A stretch of DNA of 41,147 nt from Lachnospiraceae bacterium (GCA_015258095.1 JABZIV010000016.1:1-41147); one strand, 5' to 3'; numbered from the stretch's first letter, positions 8,149 to 17,464 are shown. The notes: generated by a model from the letters alone, not told the origin. Numbers and translations are program-made.

Positions 8149-8646
8149 CTAGGATGCATAGGCTTTAATCTTCTCTTCCACTTCCCCTCTGGAAATACTT
8201 AAGGAGATCGCAAGCTCTTCATACAATATATCTTCCGCCTGCTCCATAAAATGCATATCCAGAAGGGTAAGCTTCTTTCCTTGTCTCGCTCTTTCTTCCC
8301 TTCTCTCCATTACCGTCTTGATGACCTGTAATAAGGCATCGGGAGCACAGCTCTTGATTCTCTCCTTGCAATTCTCCTCCCGCTGCTTCGGCGTATTGCA
8401 AGTCAATGCGTGAATATGTCCCGCCGCACCCAGAAATGTCTCCGCCTGTTCCCGGGTCATCACCGAACGCATATTCGTCTTACTCGCTTCAACAGGAGCA
8501 TAAACCGCACCGTCCGGCTTCTTCACAGCCTGCATAACATAATATTCCTTGTCCTTCGGAATCCCTTCCAGATTCAATCTTGTCGTGCCTAAAATTTTGT
8601 GAACCCCTTTACAGCCATAAACCACATACGTGCCTGACTGAAACAT
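8149..8646 (-). CDS. CarD/CdnL family RNA polymerase-binding regulator
   Basis: A 165-residue protein of the CarD_CdnL_TRCF family. The N-terminal RNA polymerase-interacting Tudor-like domain reads MFQSGTYVVYGCKGVHKILG, then YYVMQAVKKPDGAVYAPVE. The C-terminal part is helical and highly charged (a segment RREERARQGKKLTLLDM). CarD-type proteins bind the RNA polymerase beta lobe and change open-complex stability at many promoters, including rRNA promoters. An AAAGGAGG site lies 5 nt before the ATG. The gene stands alone, ended by the terminator at 8079-8117. I saw no convincing promoter in the 178-bp gap upstream. Confidence 0.85.
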   Translation of the reverse strand: MFQSGTYVVYGCKGVHKILGTTRLNLEGIPKDKEYYVMQAVKKPDGAVYAPVEASKTNMRSVMTREQAETFLGAAGHIHALTCNTPKQREENCKERIKSCAPDALLQVIKTVMERREERARQGKKLTLLDMHFMEQAEDILYEELAISLSISRGEVEEKIKAYAS

Positions 8647-8824
8647 GTCAACCTCCTTTTCACTTTATTGGATGGGTATGTGCTGAAAATACATGATGAA
8701 CGATATCAACCCTATCACGAACCAAACTACGCTGCGATTTTACCATTTTTTCCATAAATTTTCCAGTGGATTCCCCGGAAAAATAAAATTTTCACAGCAG
8801 ATGAATAAGGATATTTTATACTTT

Positions 8825-9304
8825 TTACTTATGATAAGGCTCTCCCGCCTGTATTCGAAAAGCTCTATAGATCTGTTCCAAAAGAATGACACGCATAAGC
8901 TGATGCGGAAAGGTCATCCTGGAGAAACTCAAACGACAATCCGCCCGTTGATACACTTCCTCACTGAGTCCGAGCGATCCTCCGATAACAAACGTTATAT
9001 CACTCTTTCCGCATAGAAAGAGCTTCTCCAGCTTCTCTGCAAAGAGAACAGAATCCCATTCCTCCCCCTGAATGGCAAGCACAATCACATAGGACTTCTC
9101 CGGAATCTTCTCCAAAAGACGCCTGCCTTCTTTCTCTAAAATAAGACGCTCTTCCGCTTGCGTACAGCCCTCTTTCGTCTTCTCATCGGAAACCTCTATC
9201 ATTTCCAGCTTACAATAAGCCAAGAGGCGCTTCCCGTACTCGGAAAGTGCCTCTCTATAAAACTTTTCTTTTATTTTTCCAACCGAACAGACTCTGACTG
9301 TCAT
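8825..9304 (-). CDS. rlmH: RlmH, 23S rRNA (pseudouridine-1915-N3)-methyltransferase
   Basis: SPOUT-class methyltransferase that uses SAM to methylate pseudouridine 1915 in helix 69 of 23S rRNA. The 159-residue length is normal. Signatures are the start MTVRVCSVGKIKEKFYREA, the knot motif ITFVIGGSLGLSEEV, and the C-terminal LSFSRMTFPHQLMRVILLEQ followed by IYRAFRIQAGEPYHK. The conserved PYHK end is intact. It lies 1 nt after the wall-binding protein gene and ends the long DUF5717-to-rlmH run. Confidence 0.96.
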   Translation of the reverse strand: MTVRVCSVGKIKEKFYREALSEYGKRLLAYCKLEMIEVSDEKTKEGCTQAEERLILEKEGRRLLEKIPEKSYVIVLAIQGEEWDSVLFAEKLEKLFLCGKSDITFVIGGSLGLSEEVYQRADCRLSFSRMTFPHQLMRVILLEQIYRAFRIQAGEPYHK

Positions 9305-9305
9305 C

Positions 9306-9878
9306 CTACTCTCTCTTCCCGGAAATTTTCTGTACGTTTGTCTTTACCGTACGCATATCGGCATACCCAAGGTTATCAAAGTAAACCTCCTGTCCCTCTA
9401 CGGAAAAGGGCTCGAAACTGCTGCCGGAACTCTGCACCATTCCGCCCGGTCTGCCGTTTTGGTCTTTCATAAAATAGAAGCTGTGATACTTTCCCTTCTG
9501 ATCCGGAATCGATGCCCATCCCATCAGAACAACCGAAGCATCCTCCTTGTTTCCCTTCTTATTGTCATACTCCGCAAAGTACCACTTTCCATCAAGCTGA
9601 AACCAGCCCTCCGCTGCATTCCCGTCAGACAGAAAGTAATAAAAACGACTTCCGATCTGCACCCAGCGGTTTTTCGCATAGCGCCCCATCTTTCCCTTGG
9701 CATCCAGATACAAAAGTTTCCAGTGCCCGTCCGTATTTTCCCAGTTATACGCTACAGCCTGCCCATTCTTCACACGGGAAATCTCTTCTGCGCCGGCCTC
9801 TCTTTCCGAAGCCATAGCGGAAATAGATAAAAAACACAGTAAAACAAATGAAACCATAAATAGACGGATATACTTCAT
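9306..9878 (-). CDS. Secreted protein with choline-binding-like (CW) repeats
   Basis: A 190-residue protein with a cleavable signal peptide (MKYIRLFMVSFVLLCFLSIS, cleavage probably after AMA). The mature part has aromatic and Gly-rich repeats of the cell-wall-binding type: WKLLYLDAKGKMGRYAKNRW, then FYYFLSDGNAAEGWFQLDGK, then further looser copies such as YHSFYFMKDQNGRPGGMV. No catalytic domain is present, so it probably binds the wall or another surface ligand. AGGAGG lies 7 nt before the ATG. It follows valS by 36 bp and precedes rlmH by 1 nt, an odd place for a surface protein. The repeat-family assignment is by pattern only. Confidence 0.7.
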   Translation of the reverse strand: MKYIRLFMVSFVLLCFLSISAMASEREAGAEEISRVKNGQAVAYNWENTDGHWKLLYLDAKGKMGRYAKNRWVQIGSRFYYFLSDGNAAEGWFQLDGKWYFAEYDNKKGNKEDASVVLMGWASIPDQKGKYHSFYFMKDQNGRPGGMVQSSGSSFEPFSVEGQEVYFDNLGYADMRTVKTNVQKISGKRE

Positions 9879-9914
9879 CCTAAAACCTCCTTGCCTTAAA
9901 GGAAAGTTGAGGAT

Positions 9915-12617
9915 TTAAGAAAGCATACTCTTACGAATCTCTACCTGTTCCAGCATATCCCTGTACTTCTGTGCTTTCTCCTGTTCTTCCTCGACCTTTT
10001 CTTTCGGTGCCTTCGCGAGGAAGCGCTCATTCTTCAACATTCCTTCTGCACGCTTAATCTCCCCCTTCAGGCGTTCCTCTTCTTTTGAGAGTCTCTCCCG
10101 CTCCTTTTCGATATCTACCAAATCCGAGAAGGGAATATAGAGATTCGCTTTCGGGATAAGAACGGATACCGCATTCTCCGGAATCCCGTCCCGATTCTCC
10201 CGTATTATAACATCGGAGGCAAAAGCAAGGGTAGCAAAGAAAACCTTACTATGTTGGAACGATTTTCTTAACGCTTCTTCTTCGGAAACAAGGTAAATCG
10301 TTGCTTTTCTGGACGGTGCTACATTCATTTCACTTCGAAGATTCCGGACTGCACGAACTGCTTCCTTTACTTCTTCCACCTCTTTTTCCTCTTTCGGAAA
10401 AGCAAGTTCTTCCGCATACACAGGGAAGGAACTTGTCATGAGCGGCTTCCCGTCGTCTTTAAAGAGGCTCTTCTCCGTGTCGTAAATCTCTTCCGTAATG
10501 AAAGGACAGAAAGGATGGAGCAGGCTTAAGGAAGTCTTAAGAACTTTCAATAAAGTCCATAAAGCGAGATGCTTACTTTCTCCTCCCTCATTATAGAGAC
10601 GGGGCTTCACCATCTCGATATACCAGTCGCAAAACTCCTCCCAGATAAAGCTCTGTGTCTTATCCAGGGCGATACCGAGGTCAAAGGACTCCATGTTTCT
10701 CGTCACGTCCGCTACGACGTCGTTTAACTTGGAAAGAATCCACTTATCCGCCATCTCGAGATTTTCCGGAACTTTCTCTAAGAGTTCGGAAAGCGTCGGG
10801 TTCTTAAGCGAAGACAGATTCGACAACGCCTTACATTCCTCTTCACTACAGTTCATGAAAAGGAAACGGGAAGCGTTCCAAACCTTGTTCATAAAGTTAC
10901 GGCTCGCCTCCACTCTGCTTATATAGAAACGCATATCGTTTCCGGGCGCATTCCCGGTAAGCAGTGTCATACGAAGAGCATCCGCACCGTATTCCGCAAT
11001 AATCTCCAAAGGATCGATACCGTTTCCGAGAGACTTGCTCATCTTTCTTCCCTGGTCATCCCGCACGAGACCATGAATCAAAACCTTCTTAAAGGGAACC
11101 TTTCCGGTCTGCTCGATACCGGAGAAGACCATCCTTACTACCCAGAAGAAGATAATATCATAGCCGGTTACCAGGACATCGGTCGGATAAAAATACCGAT
11201 AGTCTTCCGTATTCTCCGGCCAGCCGAGCGTCTCAAAGGGCCAGAGCGCACTGGAGAACCAGGTATCCAAGGTATCCTCATCCTGCGTAAAATGCTTTCC
11301 GCCGCAGTTCGGACAGGTTTCCGGCATCTTCTCACTGACTACCACTTTCCCGCAAGCATCACAATAGTAGGCAGGGATACGGTGTCCCCACCAAATCTGT
11401 CTGGAAATACACCAGTCTTTGATATTTTCCAACCAATGAAGGTAAGTTTTTCCGTAATTTTCCGGAATAAACTGTAATTCTCCGCTCTTTAAAGCTTCAA
11501 TGGCAGGCTTCGCCATCTCTCCCATCTTCACAAACCACTGCGGTTTCACCATGGGTTCAACAGTAGTCTCACAGCGATCATGGATTCCTACGTTATGCGT
11601 ATGCGGAACGACCTTCTTTAAAAGCCCGAGAGCCTCCAGATCCGACACCATGGCTTTTCTTGCTTCATAGCGATCCATGCCGTGGTATTTTGATCCCGGT
11701 AAATCAATCTTTGCATCATCCGTAAAGATATTCATCACTTTGAGATGATGGCGTTCTCCCACCAGAGCATCGTTCGGATCATGCGCCGGCGTAATCTTTA
11801 CGCAACCGGTTCCGAAATCTTTATCTACATATTCATCGCTAATGACGGGAATGGTTCTATCCGTTAACGGAAGCTTAAGTTCTTTTCCTACCAAATCCTT
11901 ATAGCGCTCGTCATCGGGATTTACGGCAACCGCCATATCGCCAAGAAGCGTTTCCGGACGGGTTGTGGCAATCTCCACAAACTTGCCCTCTTCCCCTACG
12001 ATAGGATAAAGGATATGCCAGAAAAATCCCTCCTTTTCTTCATGAATCACCTCCGCATCGGAAATAGAGGTCTGACAAACCGGACACCAGTTAATAATTT
12101 TAGCGCCTTTGTAAATATATCCCTTTTCATAAAGATGAATAAAGCTTTGTAAAACAGCATGAGAACAGCCTTCATCCATGGTAAAACGGATTCTGTCCCA
12201 GTCTGCGGAGGTACCGATCTTATGAAGCTGATCCACGATTCGCTTCTCATACTTTTCCTTCCACTTCCACGCCTCTTTCAAAAAGCCCTCTCTTCCGAGA
12301 TCATGCTTATCTATGCCTTGTTCCTTCAGCATATTGATTACTTTGACTTCCGTGGAAATGGCTGCATGGTCCGTTCCGGGCTGCCAGAGCGCCTCAAAGC
12401 CCTGCATCCTCTTAAACCGAATCAGGGTATCCTGCAAAGTATTATCTAAAGCGTGTCCCATGTGCAGTTGCCCCGTTACATTGGGAGGCGGCATCATGAT
12501 GGTAAAAGGTTTCTTTGCCCGATTTACCTTCGCGGAAAAATAGTGCCCTTTCAGCCACATCTCATAAATTCTATCCTCTACCTCTTCCGGATTATACTGC
12601 TTTGCCAACTCTTTCAT
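9915..12617 (-). CDS. valS: Valyl-tRNA synthetase
   Basis: Class I synthetase that charges tRNA-Val. The 900 residues contain the HIGH motif HMGH near residues 52-55 within PPPNVTGQLHMGHAL. The editing domain includes ATTRPETLLGD. A zinc ribbon has two CxxC pairs (CDACG and CPNCG, about 419-440). The KMSKS motif is at about 525-529 in RKMSKSLGNG, and the WCISRQIWWGHRIPAYYC signature is present. A C-terminal coiled-coil arm starts near residue 830 (VDIEKERERLSKEEERLKGE). The second of two adjacent ATGs is chosen because AGGAGG then sits 6 nt upstream. It lies only 15 bp after the TPR-like gene, and no T-box leader is visible, so it appears to depend on the upstream operon promoter. Confidence 0.97.
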   Translation of the reverse strand: MKELAKQYNPEEVEDRIYEMWLKGHYFSAKVNRAKKPFTIMMPPPNVTGQLHMGHALDNTLQDTLIRFKRMQGFEALWQPGTDHAAISTEVKVINMLKEQGIDKHDLGREGFLKEAWKWKEKYEKRIVDQLHKIGTSADWDRIRFTMDEGCSHAVLQSFIHLYEKGYIYKGAKIINWCPVCQTSISDAEVIHEEKEGFFWHILYPIVGEEGKFVEIATTRPETLLGDMAVAVNPDDERYKDLVGKELKLPLTDRTIPVISDEYVDKDFGTGCVKITPAHDPNDALVGERHHLKVMNIFTDDAKIDLPGSKYHGMDRYEARKAMVSDLEALGLLKKVVPHTHNVGIHDRCETTVEPMVKPQWFVKMGEMAKPAIEALKSGELQFIPENYGKTYLHWLENIKDWCISRQIWWGHRIPAYYCDACGKVVVSEKMPETCPNCGGKHFTQDEDTLDTWFSSALWPFETLGWPENTEDYRYFYPTDVLVTGYDIIFFWVVRMVFSGIEQTGKVPFKKVLIHGLVRDDQGRKMSKSLGNGIDPLEIIAEYGADALRMTLLTGNAPGNDMRFYISRVEASRNFMNKVWNASRFLFMNCSEEECKALSNLSSLKNPTLSELLEKVPENLEMADKWILSKLNDVVADVTRNMESFDLGIALDKTQSFIWEEFCDWYIEMVKPRLYNEGGESKHLALWTLLKVLKTSLSLLHPFCPFITEEIYDTEKSLFKDDGKPLMTSSFPVYAEELAFPKEEKEVEEVKEAVRAVRNLRSEMNVAPSRKATIYLVSEEEALRKSFQHSKVFFATLAFASDVIIRENRDGIPENAVSVLIPKANLYIPFSDLVDIEKERERLSKEEERLKGEIKRAEGMLKNERFLAKAPKEKVEEEQEKAQKYRDMLEQVEIRKSMLS

Positions 12618-12632
12618 CATACGCCTCCTGTT

Positions 12633-13418
12633 TTACACTCTTCCCCGAATTTCTTCTTTCCATGATGCAATCTTATCCTTTGCAAAAGACAAAAATGCCT
12701 CTTTCCCCTTACGATACGCCTCTTCTATCTCTCTGTTTTCCGGGGAAGTACGCATACGCAGCAAGGTATCCTGCCATTCCTTCTCCCATTCTTCTGTCCA
12801 TCCTTCCTCCAGCGTATGAAAGCTCTCTTTGTACTTATCCTTCGGAAAACACATCTTGGCAAGAAAATAGAGCCTTCTCGCCGCCATTTTATCATGATTT
12901 TTTTCGTAGAGCTTCCGAAAACTTTCTGCCGCCCTTGGGAATTCTTTCGTATGGATATAACATTCCCCGAGCTTACGGATCCTTCTCCCGTTTTCCTCAA
13001 AATGAATCGCATCCTGATAGGCATCCGCCGCTTTCTTATATTTTCTCAACGAGAAGAAACAATCTCCCCTTTTCTCTCTTTGCTCCGCATCGCTTAATGT
13101 ATGGATTCTTCTCCACTCCAGAGAAAGCTCTTCGATTTCCTTCTCCGTATAATACCCGCTCTCCCTTAGCAGACGAAAAAGCAGTCTTTCTTCCTTCTCC
13201 CCCATCTCGTAAAGTTGAAGAAGTTTCTCTCCGACTTCTTTCCTTTCCAAGCCATCCATAATCCAGCGGCACAGTGGGGGCGACACAAAGTCTTTCGGCA
13301 CCAGCGGAAGATACTGTCCCACAGCATAAGCAAGTTCTTCCATGGAGTAGAGAGACAAGTCCAGGCTTTCATAATAATAAGGATATTTCGCCTCTTTGTG
13401 GCATAACAAAAGTGCCAT
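12633..13418 (-). CDS. TPR-like protein of unknown function, third gene of the DUF5717-DUF5716 operon
   Basis: A 261-residue soluble protein without signal or membrane segment. Helical-repeat character is clear: about 115-190 reads as two TPR-like hairpins (GDCFFSLRKYKKAADAYQDA and LGECYIHTKEFPRAAESFRK). The rest is helical and rich in Glu, Lys and Arg. It starts 1 nt after the DUF5716 stop, with AAGGAG over the junction, so it is translationally coupled. It probably acts as a partner or adaptor of the two upstream proteins. I do not recognise a named family. Confidence 0.75.
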   Translation of the reverse strand: MALLLCHKEAKYPYYYESLDLSLYSMEELAYAVGQYLPLVPKDFVSPPLCRWIMDGLERKEVGEKLLQLYEMGEKEERLLFRLLRESGYYTEKEIEELSLEWRRIHTLSDAEQREKRGDCFFSLRKYKKAADAYQDAIHFEENGRRIRKLGECYIHTKEFPRAAESFRKLYEKNHDKMAARRLYFLAKMCFPKDKYKESFHTLEEGWTEEWEKEWQDTLLRMRTSPENREIEEAYRKGKEAFLSFAKDKIASWKEEIRGRV

Positions 13419-13419
13419 T

Positions 13420-14664
13420 TTACTCCTTTCCTCCCAAGGGAATCGTCTCTTTTATTGACTGAAAGCTGCCTTCCCAGAGCTCTCCAAGACCCATATCCGT
13501 CACTTCTACCAGAAGAGAATCCTTTCCGGAGAAAACCGTACGAAGCGCCACCTTCGTGCAGCGTCTCTCCCGCTTCGGAAAAGTAGTAAGATTCATCCGA
13601 TATTGTTTCCCTTTCCCCTGTGTTCGTACATCCTGCACCTGAAAATCAATATAGTCCTGCTTGTCCAGGAGGAGATGAATATCCTCTCCTTCTTTCAAGA
13701 AGGAGTCACCAGCATACGCCAGATAGAGGGGAAACTCTCTCTCCTTCTCACTGACTCGAATCACGATATCACTGTTCACCCTGGTATCACAGAGTAAGAG
13801 ATATTCTTCCTCTTCTCCCTTTCCTAAAAGCTGCCCATAATAGAGCGCGCCGATGGAGAACAGAAAGGACTCCACTAAGACCCGTCTCCCGTGCAGAAGC
13901 TTCTTCATAAATTCGGGAAACAACTCCGTATTCTCGAATCCTTTTCCTGCAAGGAAAAAGGCACTATACACCTTTCCTTTCACAATACGGTCAATCATCC
14001 CGGAAAGCACCTGATCCGTCATCTTCCTTCCTCTCGGATCCTCCAGAATACCGAAAGAAAGGGCATCCGGCTGCGCCTCGGAGACAGAAACGGCATATTT
14101 CTTTGCGCCCTTGGAAACCTGTGCCTCGTAGTAATAGAGAATCTGAGACGAGAATTCCAGCATCCCGACCTGCCGGTTATAAAACTTCTTATCCTGCCTC
14201 AGTATATAGTGTAAGAAGCTTTCTGCATGACTGATTAGAGTAAGCTCGTAGCGGGGAGAGAACTTCTCTTTGAGAAGAGCATGAAGGCGATGCAACAGTT
14301 CCACATCGACATCCCGTATAGAGAGAACCAGAACATCTTTTCCCTCTTCCTCGGGAATATCCCTTCCCGCAACTCTTCTCTCCCCCTCAAGGAGCAAGCT
14401 TTCCAGAAAAATACCGAGTAACTCCCCTGCTTCATAACGCCTTTCCGAAAAAGTTGCACTTCCCTTCTTTTTAAATAAAGACAGGAGCTTATCCACCAGA
14501 AAAACATTTCCGTCCAGATTCTTCTTATACGCGTCTTCCCCAATATAAAAGAGATCCTCTTTCTTTTCCCGGCTGAGAAGCGTAGGAAAACGGTAGGTGT
14601 ATTCTTCTTTATAAAGAGAAATGTCTGTATACTCATCACTTAACGCGATTCCGATGACTTTCAC
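13420..14664 (-). CDS. DUF5716-like protein with a degenerate actin/Hsp70-type ATPase fold
   Basis: A 414-residue soluble protein. The first strands (MKVIGIALSDEYTDISLY) have the place and shape of the phosphate-1 hairpin of actin-fold proteins but lack the usual DxGxxT. A second hairpin occurs at about 166-180 (VGMLEFSSQILYYYE). Residues 236-244 (FFLAGKGFE) followed by LFSIGALYYG at 269-278 resemble the adenosine motif of this fold. The C-terminal 100 residues are beta-rich. I recall this family as DUF5716, usually beside DUF5717; that is memory, not a search. The start is GTG with AAAGAGG 6 nt upstream. ATP binding is doubtful given the altered loops. Confidence 0.65.
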   Translation of the reverse strand: MKVIGIALSDEYTDISLYKEEYTYRFPTLLSREKKEDLFYIGEDAYKKNLDGNVFLVDKLLSLFKKKGSATFSERRYEAGELLGIFLESLLLEGERRVAGRDIPEEEGKDVLVLSIRDVDVELLHRLHALLKEKFSPRYELTLISHAESFLHYILRQDKKFYNRQVGMLEFSSQILYYYEAQVSKGAKKYAVSVSEAQPDALSFGILEDPRGRKMTDQVLSGMIDRIVKGKVYSAFFLAGKGFENTELFPEFMKKLLHGRRVLVESFLFSIGALYYGQLLGKGEEEEYLLLCDTRVNSDIVIRVSEKEREFPLYLAYAGDSFLKEGEDIHLLLDKQDYIDFQVQDVRTQGKGKQYRMNLTTFPKRERRCTKVALRTVFSGKDSLLVEVTDMGLGELWEGSFQSIKETIPLGGKE

Positions 14665-14678
14665 TAAAAACCTCTTTC

Positions 14679-17309
14679 CTAATCGTGAAGAACTTTCGAT
14701 AGACTCAGCTCTTTCTCCTGATACTCTTCCATAAGCGGTAGCAGCTCTTCTTCCTTTTCCTCAAGGAGCAGCTTTCCCATTTTACAAAGCAGGGCATATA
14801 CATCCTCTCCCTCTACACTTTCCCCTTCCTCTTTCTTTAAAACGGCAGTGTACAGGACACGTTCATCCTTTCCCATGGTAAAACGATACTCCATGCTTTC
14901 TCCCGGGAAAAGCAGGAAAGAAGCGGTATAAATTCCATGATAACTATGCTGTAACTCTTCCCGATGAAAAGACTCTTCTCCCGGAGTACGGACAGAAAAA
15001 TACGGCTTCTCTTCCGCTCTTCCATGGTACTCCACCACCGTTTTCTCCAGAATCTCCTCCGGAAGGGACAGAAAGCGGGAAAGTTTTTTCGTATAGGAAA
15101 AAACAAGATTCTTTTCCAGAAGGAACGGCATAATCCCCTCCAGAACCTCCGTCTCATCCGCTGTAAGAGACTCTCTCTTGGAAAAGGAGAAACTCAAGGC
15201 AAGAAGGTATAGGACGGGAACCCGCTCTTTATGTGTCTCTCCCCGAATTTCTTCATATAAAAGTTCCGTGAACTCCTTGCTTTCCCGCTTCTGATAAAGA
15301 AATATTGCCGCGGCATACGCCGTTAAGAAAGCACGAAGAAGCAGCGTCTCTCTTCCGGAAAACTTTCTATACAGCGTAAAGGCTTCCTGCGCTTCCCGAA
15401 TTTTATCGGTGAAAAGACACTGTGCAAGCAGACGCTCCGCCATATTCAGAAGCTGTGCGGAATCCACCTTGCCTTTTTCTTCTCTTCGTTCTTCCCCTTT
15501 CTTCAGAATGGCATACATCTCTTTGCTGCCCCCGTCCCACTCTTCCAAAAGATAGGAAAGCCCTCTGTCACTTAGCGACGCTTTCCGGAAAGCGAGATGG
15601 GCGAGATACAGGGCAAGGTCTTTCTCCTCCCTCTCCATCAATGCCTCCGCAAAGGCAGACAACAGTTCTTTCTCTATCGTAAGATACGGGTGATTTCTAT
15701 ACAACTGAACCGCGTACTCCCACTCTCCCCGGTAAAGCAGGGCGGAAAGATAATTCTCCTTCTCTTTTCGATTCATCGCTACAATCGGCAAATCATAAAG
15801 GAAATGCAAATCTTTTCCATCGGGAAAAACGCTACTATCTCCTCTTTTATGATAGTCCAAAATCCTGTCCAGGACTTCCATACGAAAGCTTGTCGAAAAG
15901 CTTGCCGTGGAGAAAACCTTTTCTAAACAGGCGAGTTCCTCCTCCGTCTGTATGCCCTCTCTCACAATCCGCAGTGCTTCCCTTAAAAGGAAGAACGGAG
16001 AACTCCCCTGAAAATGCTGCAACTTCTCCTCCAACTCTTCCCCATCGAATACCTTCGTTTTTCGATGACTCACTTCCGCATAACGATTTCCGAGTCCATC
16101 CTGAAACAGAAGAATCATATCCTTATAAGGCATCGGAATATACGCCACACCCTCCTTAAGGCTGTACAGCTCTTCGCCCTTCAGTGCCGGATGTGAAAGC
16201 ACAATCTTCTCTATTTCTCTGTCTTCCACAACAAATTTATAGGTTCCCAGGAGAGCGGGCAGCTTCTCCGCCATTTTCTCGTCCACCATATCCGCTAAAA
16301 TCAGCTTCTTATAAAGGTAGGCGAGTTCCTCATTCATCTTCCCTTTTAAAAAGGATTCCACCGCATAATCTTGCATCTGCTTTGCGAAATGACGGTAAAT
16401 CTCCGTATTTTCCTCAAAATTATGCAGGATATTGTAATATAAGCCCGGGGCAATGCCTTCCTCTACACGATACTCATAGGAAAAATAAAGATATACCGCT
16501 CTCGGCAGCTCTTCCTTATATCCCTTCGGCATGGAGTATAAGAGATTTTCATACAGATTGGTCAGTTTAACATTTTCCTCGACGCCTTTCTTGTATAGAG
16601 CAAACGCCTCTTCCGACCGTTCGCCTCTCCGGATACAAAGGCTAATCTTTTCCTCCGTACTGCAATCGGAAGGAAAATCCAAAGGAGAGACCTCTTTCCG
16701 CGGTTCTGCAAAGCGATAGCTTTTTCGATGGAGCGCGTTTTTCGGGCGATGCGAAAAATAGGCAAGAAACTCTTCCAATGCGAGCGCACGATTCCCGCAA
16801 GTCTTGAAAAGCTCATATACCTTCATCGCTTTCGCCGTCTGCATAAGCGGTGCGGATAGAAAATCACGATAATCAAAGAGACGTACTGCCGCTTTCTTAT
16901 CTTCTTCCGAAAGTCTCTGCAAGTCCTGAACATGATGTAAGGAACTTAACTCTTTCGCGGAATCCGCCTTCTCCACGACAAAATGATAGGGAATCTGCTT
17001 CTCCCCTCCAAGGTAGACAAAGCTAAGCACACCGGAGAGCGACTCCTCACTGTCCAGTCCCATTGCATTTACCGTGAACTGTACCCTGGTGCGCACACCG
17101 CCAAAGGCATTTTTCTGCAAAACAATATACGGGTCTTCACAATACACAAGCCCCCGCATCGGTATGCCGTTTAAAGATTGTACAAAGATCTCGAAACTCT
17201 TATTTTCCAGTGCGGAAACGGTTCCTTCGATCTGTTCTTTCGAAAAATGGGTAGAGGGTTTCTCCTGATCCACGATTCCTCTAGCCAGTCTGTTTATTTT
17301 CTCTCTCAT
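14679..17309 (-). CDS. DUF5717-like large helical-repeat protein
   Basis: An 876-residue soluble protein, first gene of the run. A beta-rich N-terminal part (to about 125) holds the segments FEIFVQSLNGIPMRGLVYCE and VQFTVNAMGLDSEESLSGVL. A very long all-helical region follows (about 180-730) with TPR-like pairs such as LYENLLYSMPKGYKEELPRA. A C-terminal beta segment (SYHGIYTASFLLFPGESMEY) is followed by a helical end. There is no transmembrane helix. I recall it as DUF5717, co-occurring with DUF5716. It looks like a scaffold for the actin-fold partner encoded 14 bp downstream. The ribosome site (GGGGTG) is weaker than that of its neighbours. Confidence 0.65.
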   Translation of the reverse strand: MREKINRLARGIVDQEKPSTHFSKEQIEGTVSALENKSFEIFVQSLNGIPMRGLVYCEDPYIVLQKNAFGGVRTRVQFTVNAMGLDSEESLSGVLSFVYLGGEKQIPYHFVVEKADSAKELSSLHHVQDLQRLSEEDKKAAVRLFDYRDFLSAPLMQTAKAMKVYELFKTCGNRALALEEFLAYFSHRPKNALHRKSYRFAEPRKEVSPLDFPSDCSTEEKISLCIRRGERSEEAFALYKKGVEENVKLTNLYENLLYSMPKGYKEELPRAVYLYFSYEYRVEEGIAPGLYYNILHNFEENTEIYRHFAKQMQDYAVESFLKGKMNEELAYLYKKLILADMVDEKMAEKLPALLGTYKFVVEDREIEKIVLSHPALKGEELYSLKEGVAYIPMPYKDMILLFQDGLGNRYAEVSHRKTKVFDGEELEEKLQHFQGSSPFFLLREALRIVREGIQTEEELACLEKVFSTASFSTSFRMEVLDRILDYHKRGDSSVFPDGKDLHFLYDLPIVAMNRKEKENYLSALLYRGEWEYAVQLYRNHPYLTIEKELLSAFAEALMEREEKDLALYLAHLAFRKASLSDRGLSYLLEEWDGGSKEMYAILKKGEERREEKGKVDSAQLLNMAERLLAQCLFTDKIREAQEAFTLYRKFSGRETLLLRAFLTAYAAAIFLYQKRESKEFTELLYEEIRGETHKERVPVLYLLALSFSFSKRESLTADETEVLEGIMPFLLEKNLVFSYTKKLSRFLSLPEEILEKTVVEYHGRAEEKPYFSVRTPGEESFHREELQHSYHGIYTASFLLFPGESMEYRFTMGKDERVLYTAVLKKEEGESVEGEDVYALLCKMGKLLLEEKEEELLPLMEEYQEKELSLSKVLHD

Positions 17310-17330
17310 AATCGCACCCCATAGGGCTCT

Positions 17331-17339
17331 ATTCTAGCA
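17331..17339 (-). promoter_or_regulatory. Possible extended -10 promoter for the DUF5717-to-rlmH run
   Basis: TGCTAGAAT on the minus strand, about 20 bp upstream of the DUF5717 ATG. The -35 region (TTTTTA at 17 bp) is poor, so the call rests on the extended -10 element. Confidence 0.35.
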
Positions 17340-17396
17340 CAGGAAGGCCTTTCTAAAAAGGCGAAAATTTCCATCGTAAACAGTTTCGCGCTTCCC

Positions 17397-17426
17397 TTGC
17401 TTATTCCTACAAAACTCTGCTACACT
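17397..17426 (+). promoter_or_regulatory. Promoter of the DUF4364 regulator gene
   Basis: TTGCTT (17397-17402), an 18-bp spacer and TACACT (17421-17426), about 38 bp before the ATG. It is divergent from the DUF5717 promoter. Confidence 0.5.
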
Positions 17427-17464
17427 ATAGTTTTAATGAACGCATAAAAAATGAAGGACAAACC

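Noticed and set aside
12515..13261. Plus-strand open frame of 248 codons opposite the TPR-like gene and the valS start
   Set aside because: It is the shadow of Glu/Lys/Arg-rich minus-strand genes (Ser/Pro/Phe-rich product, no ribosome site, no recognisable domain).
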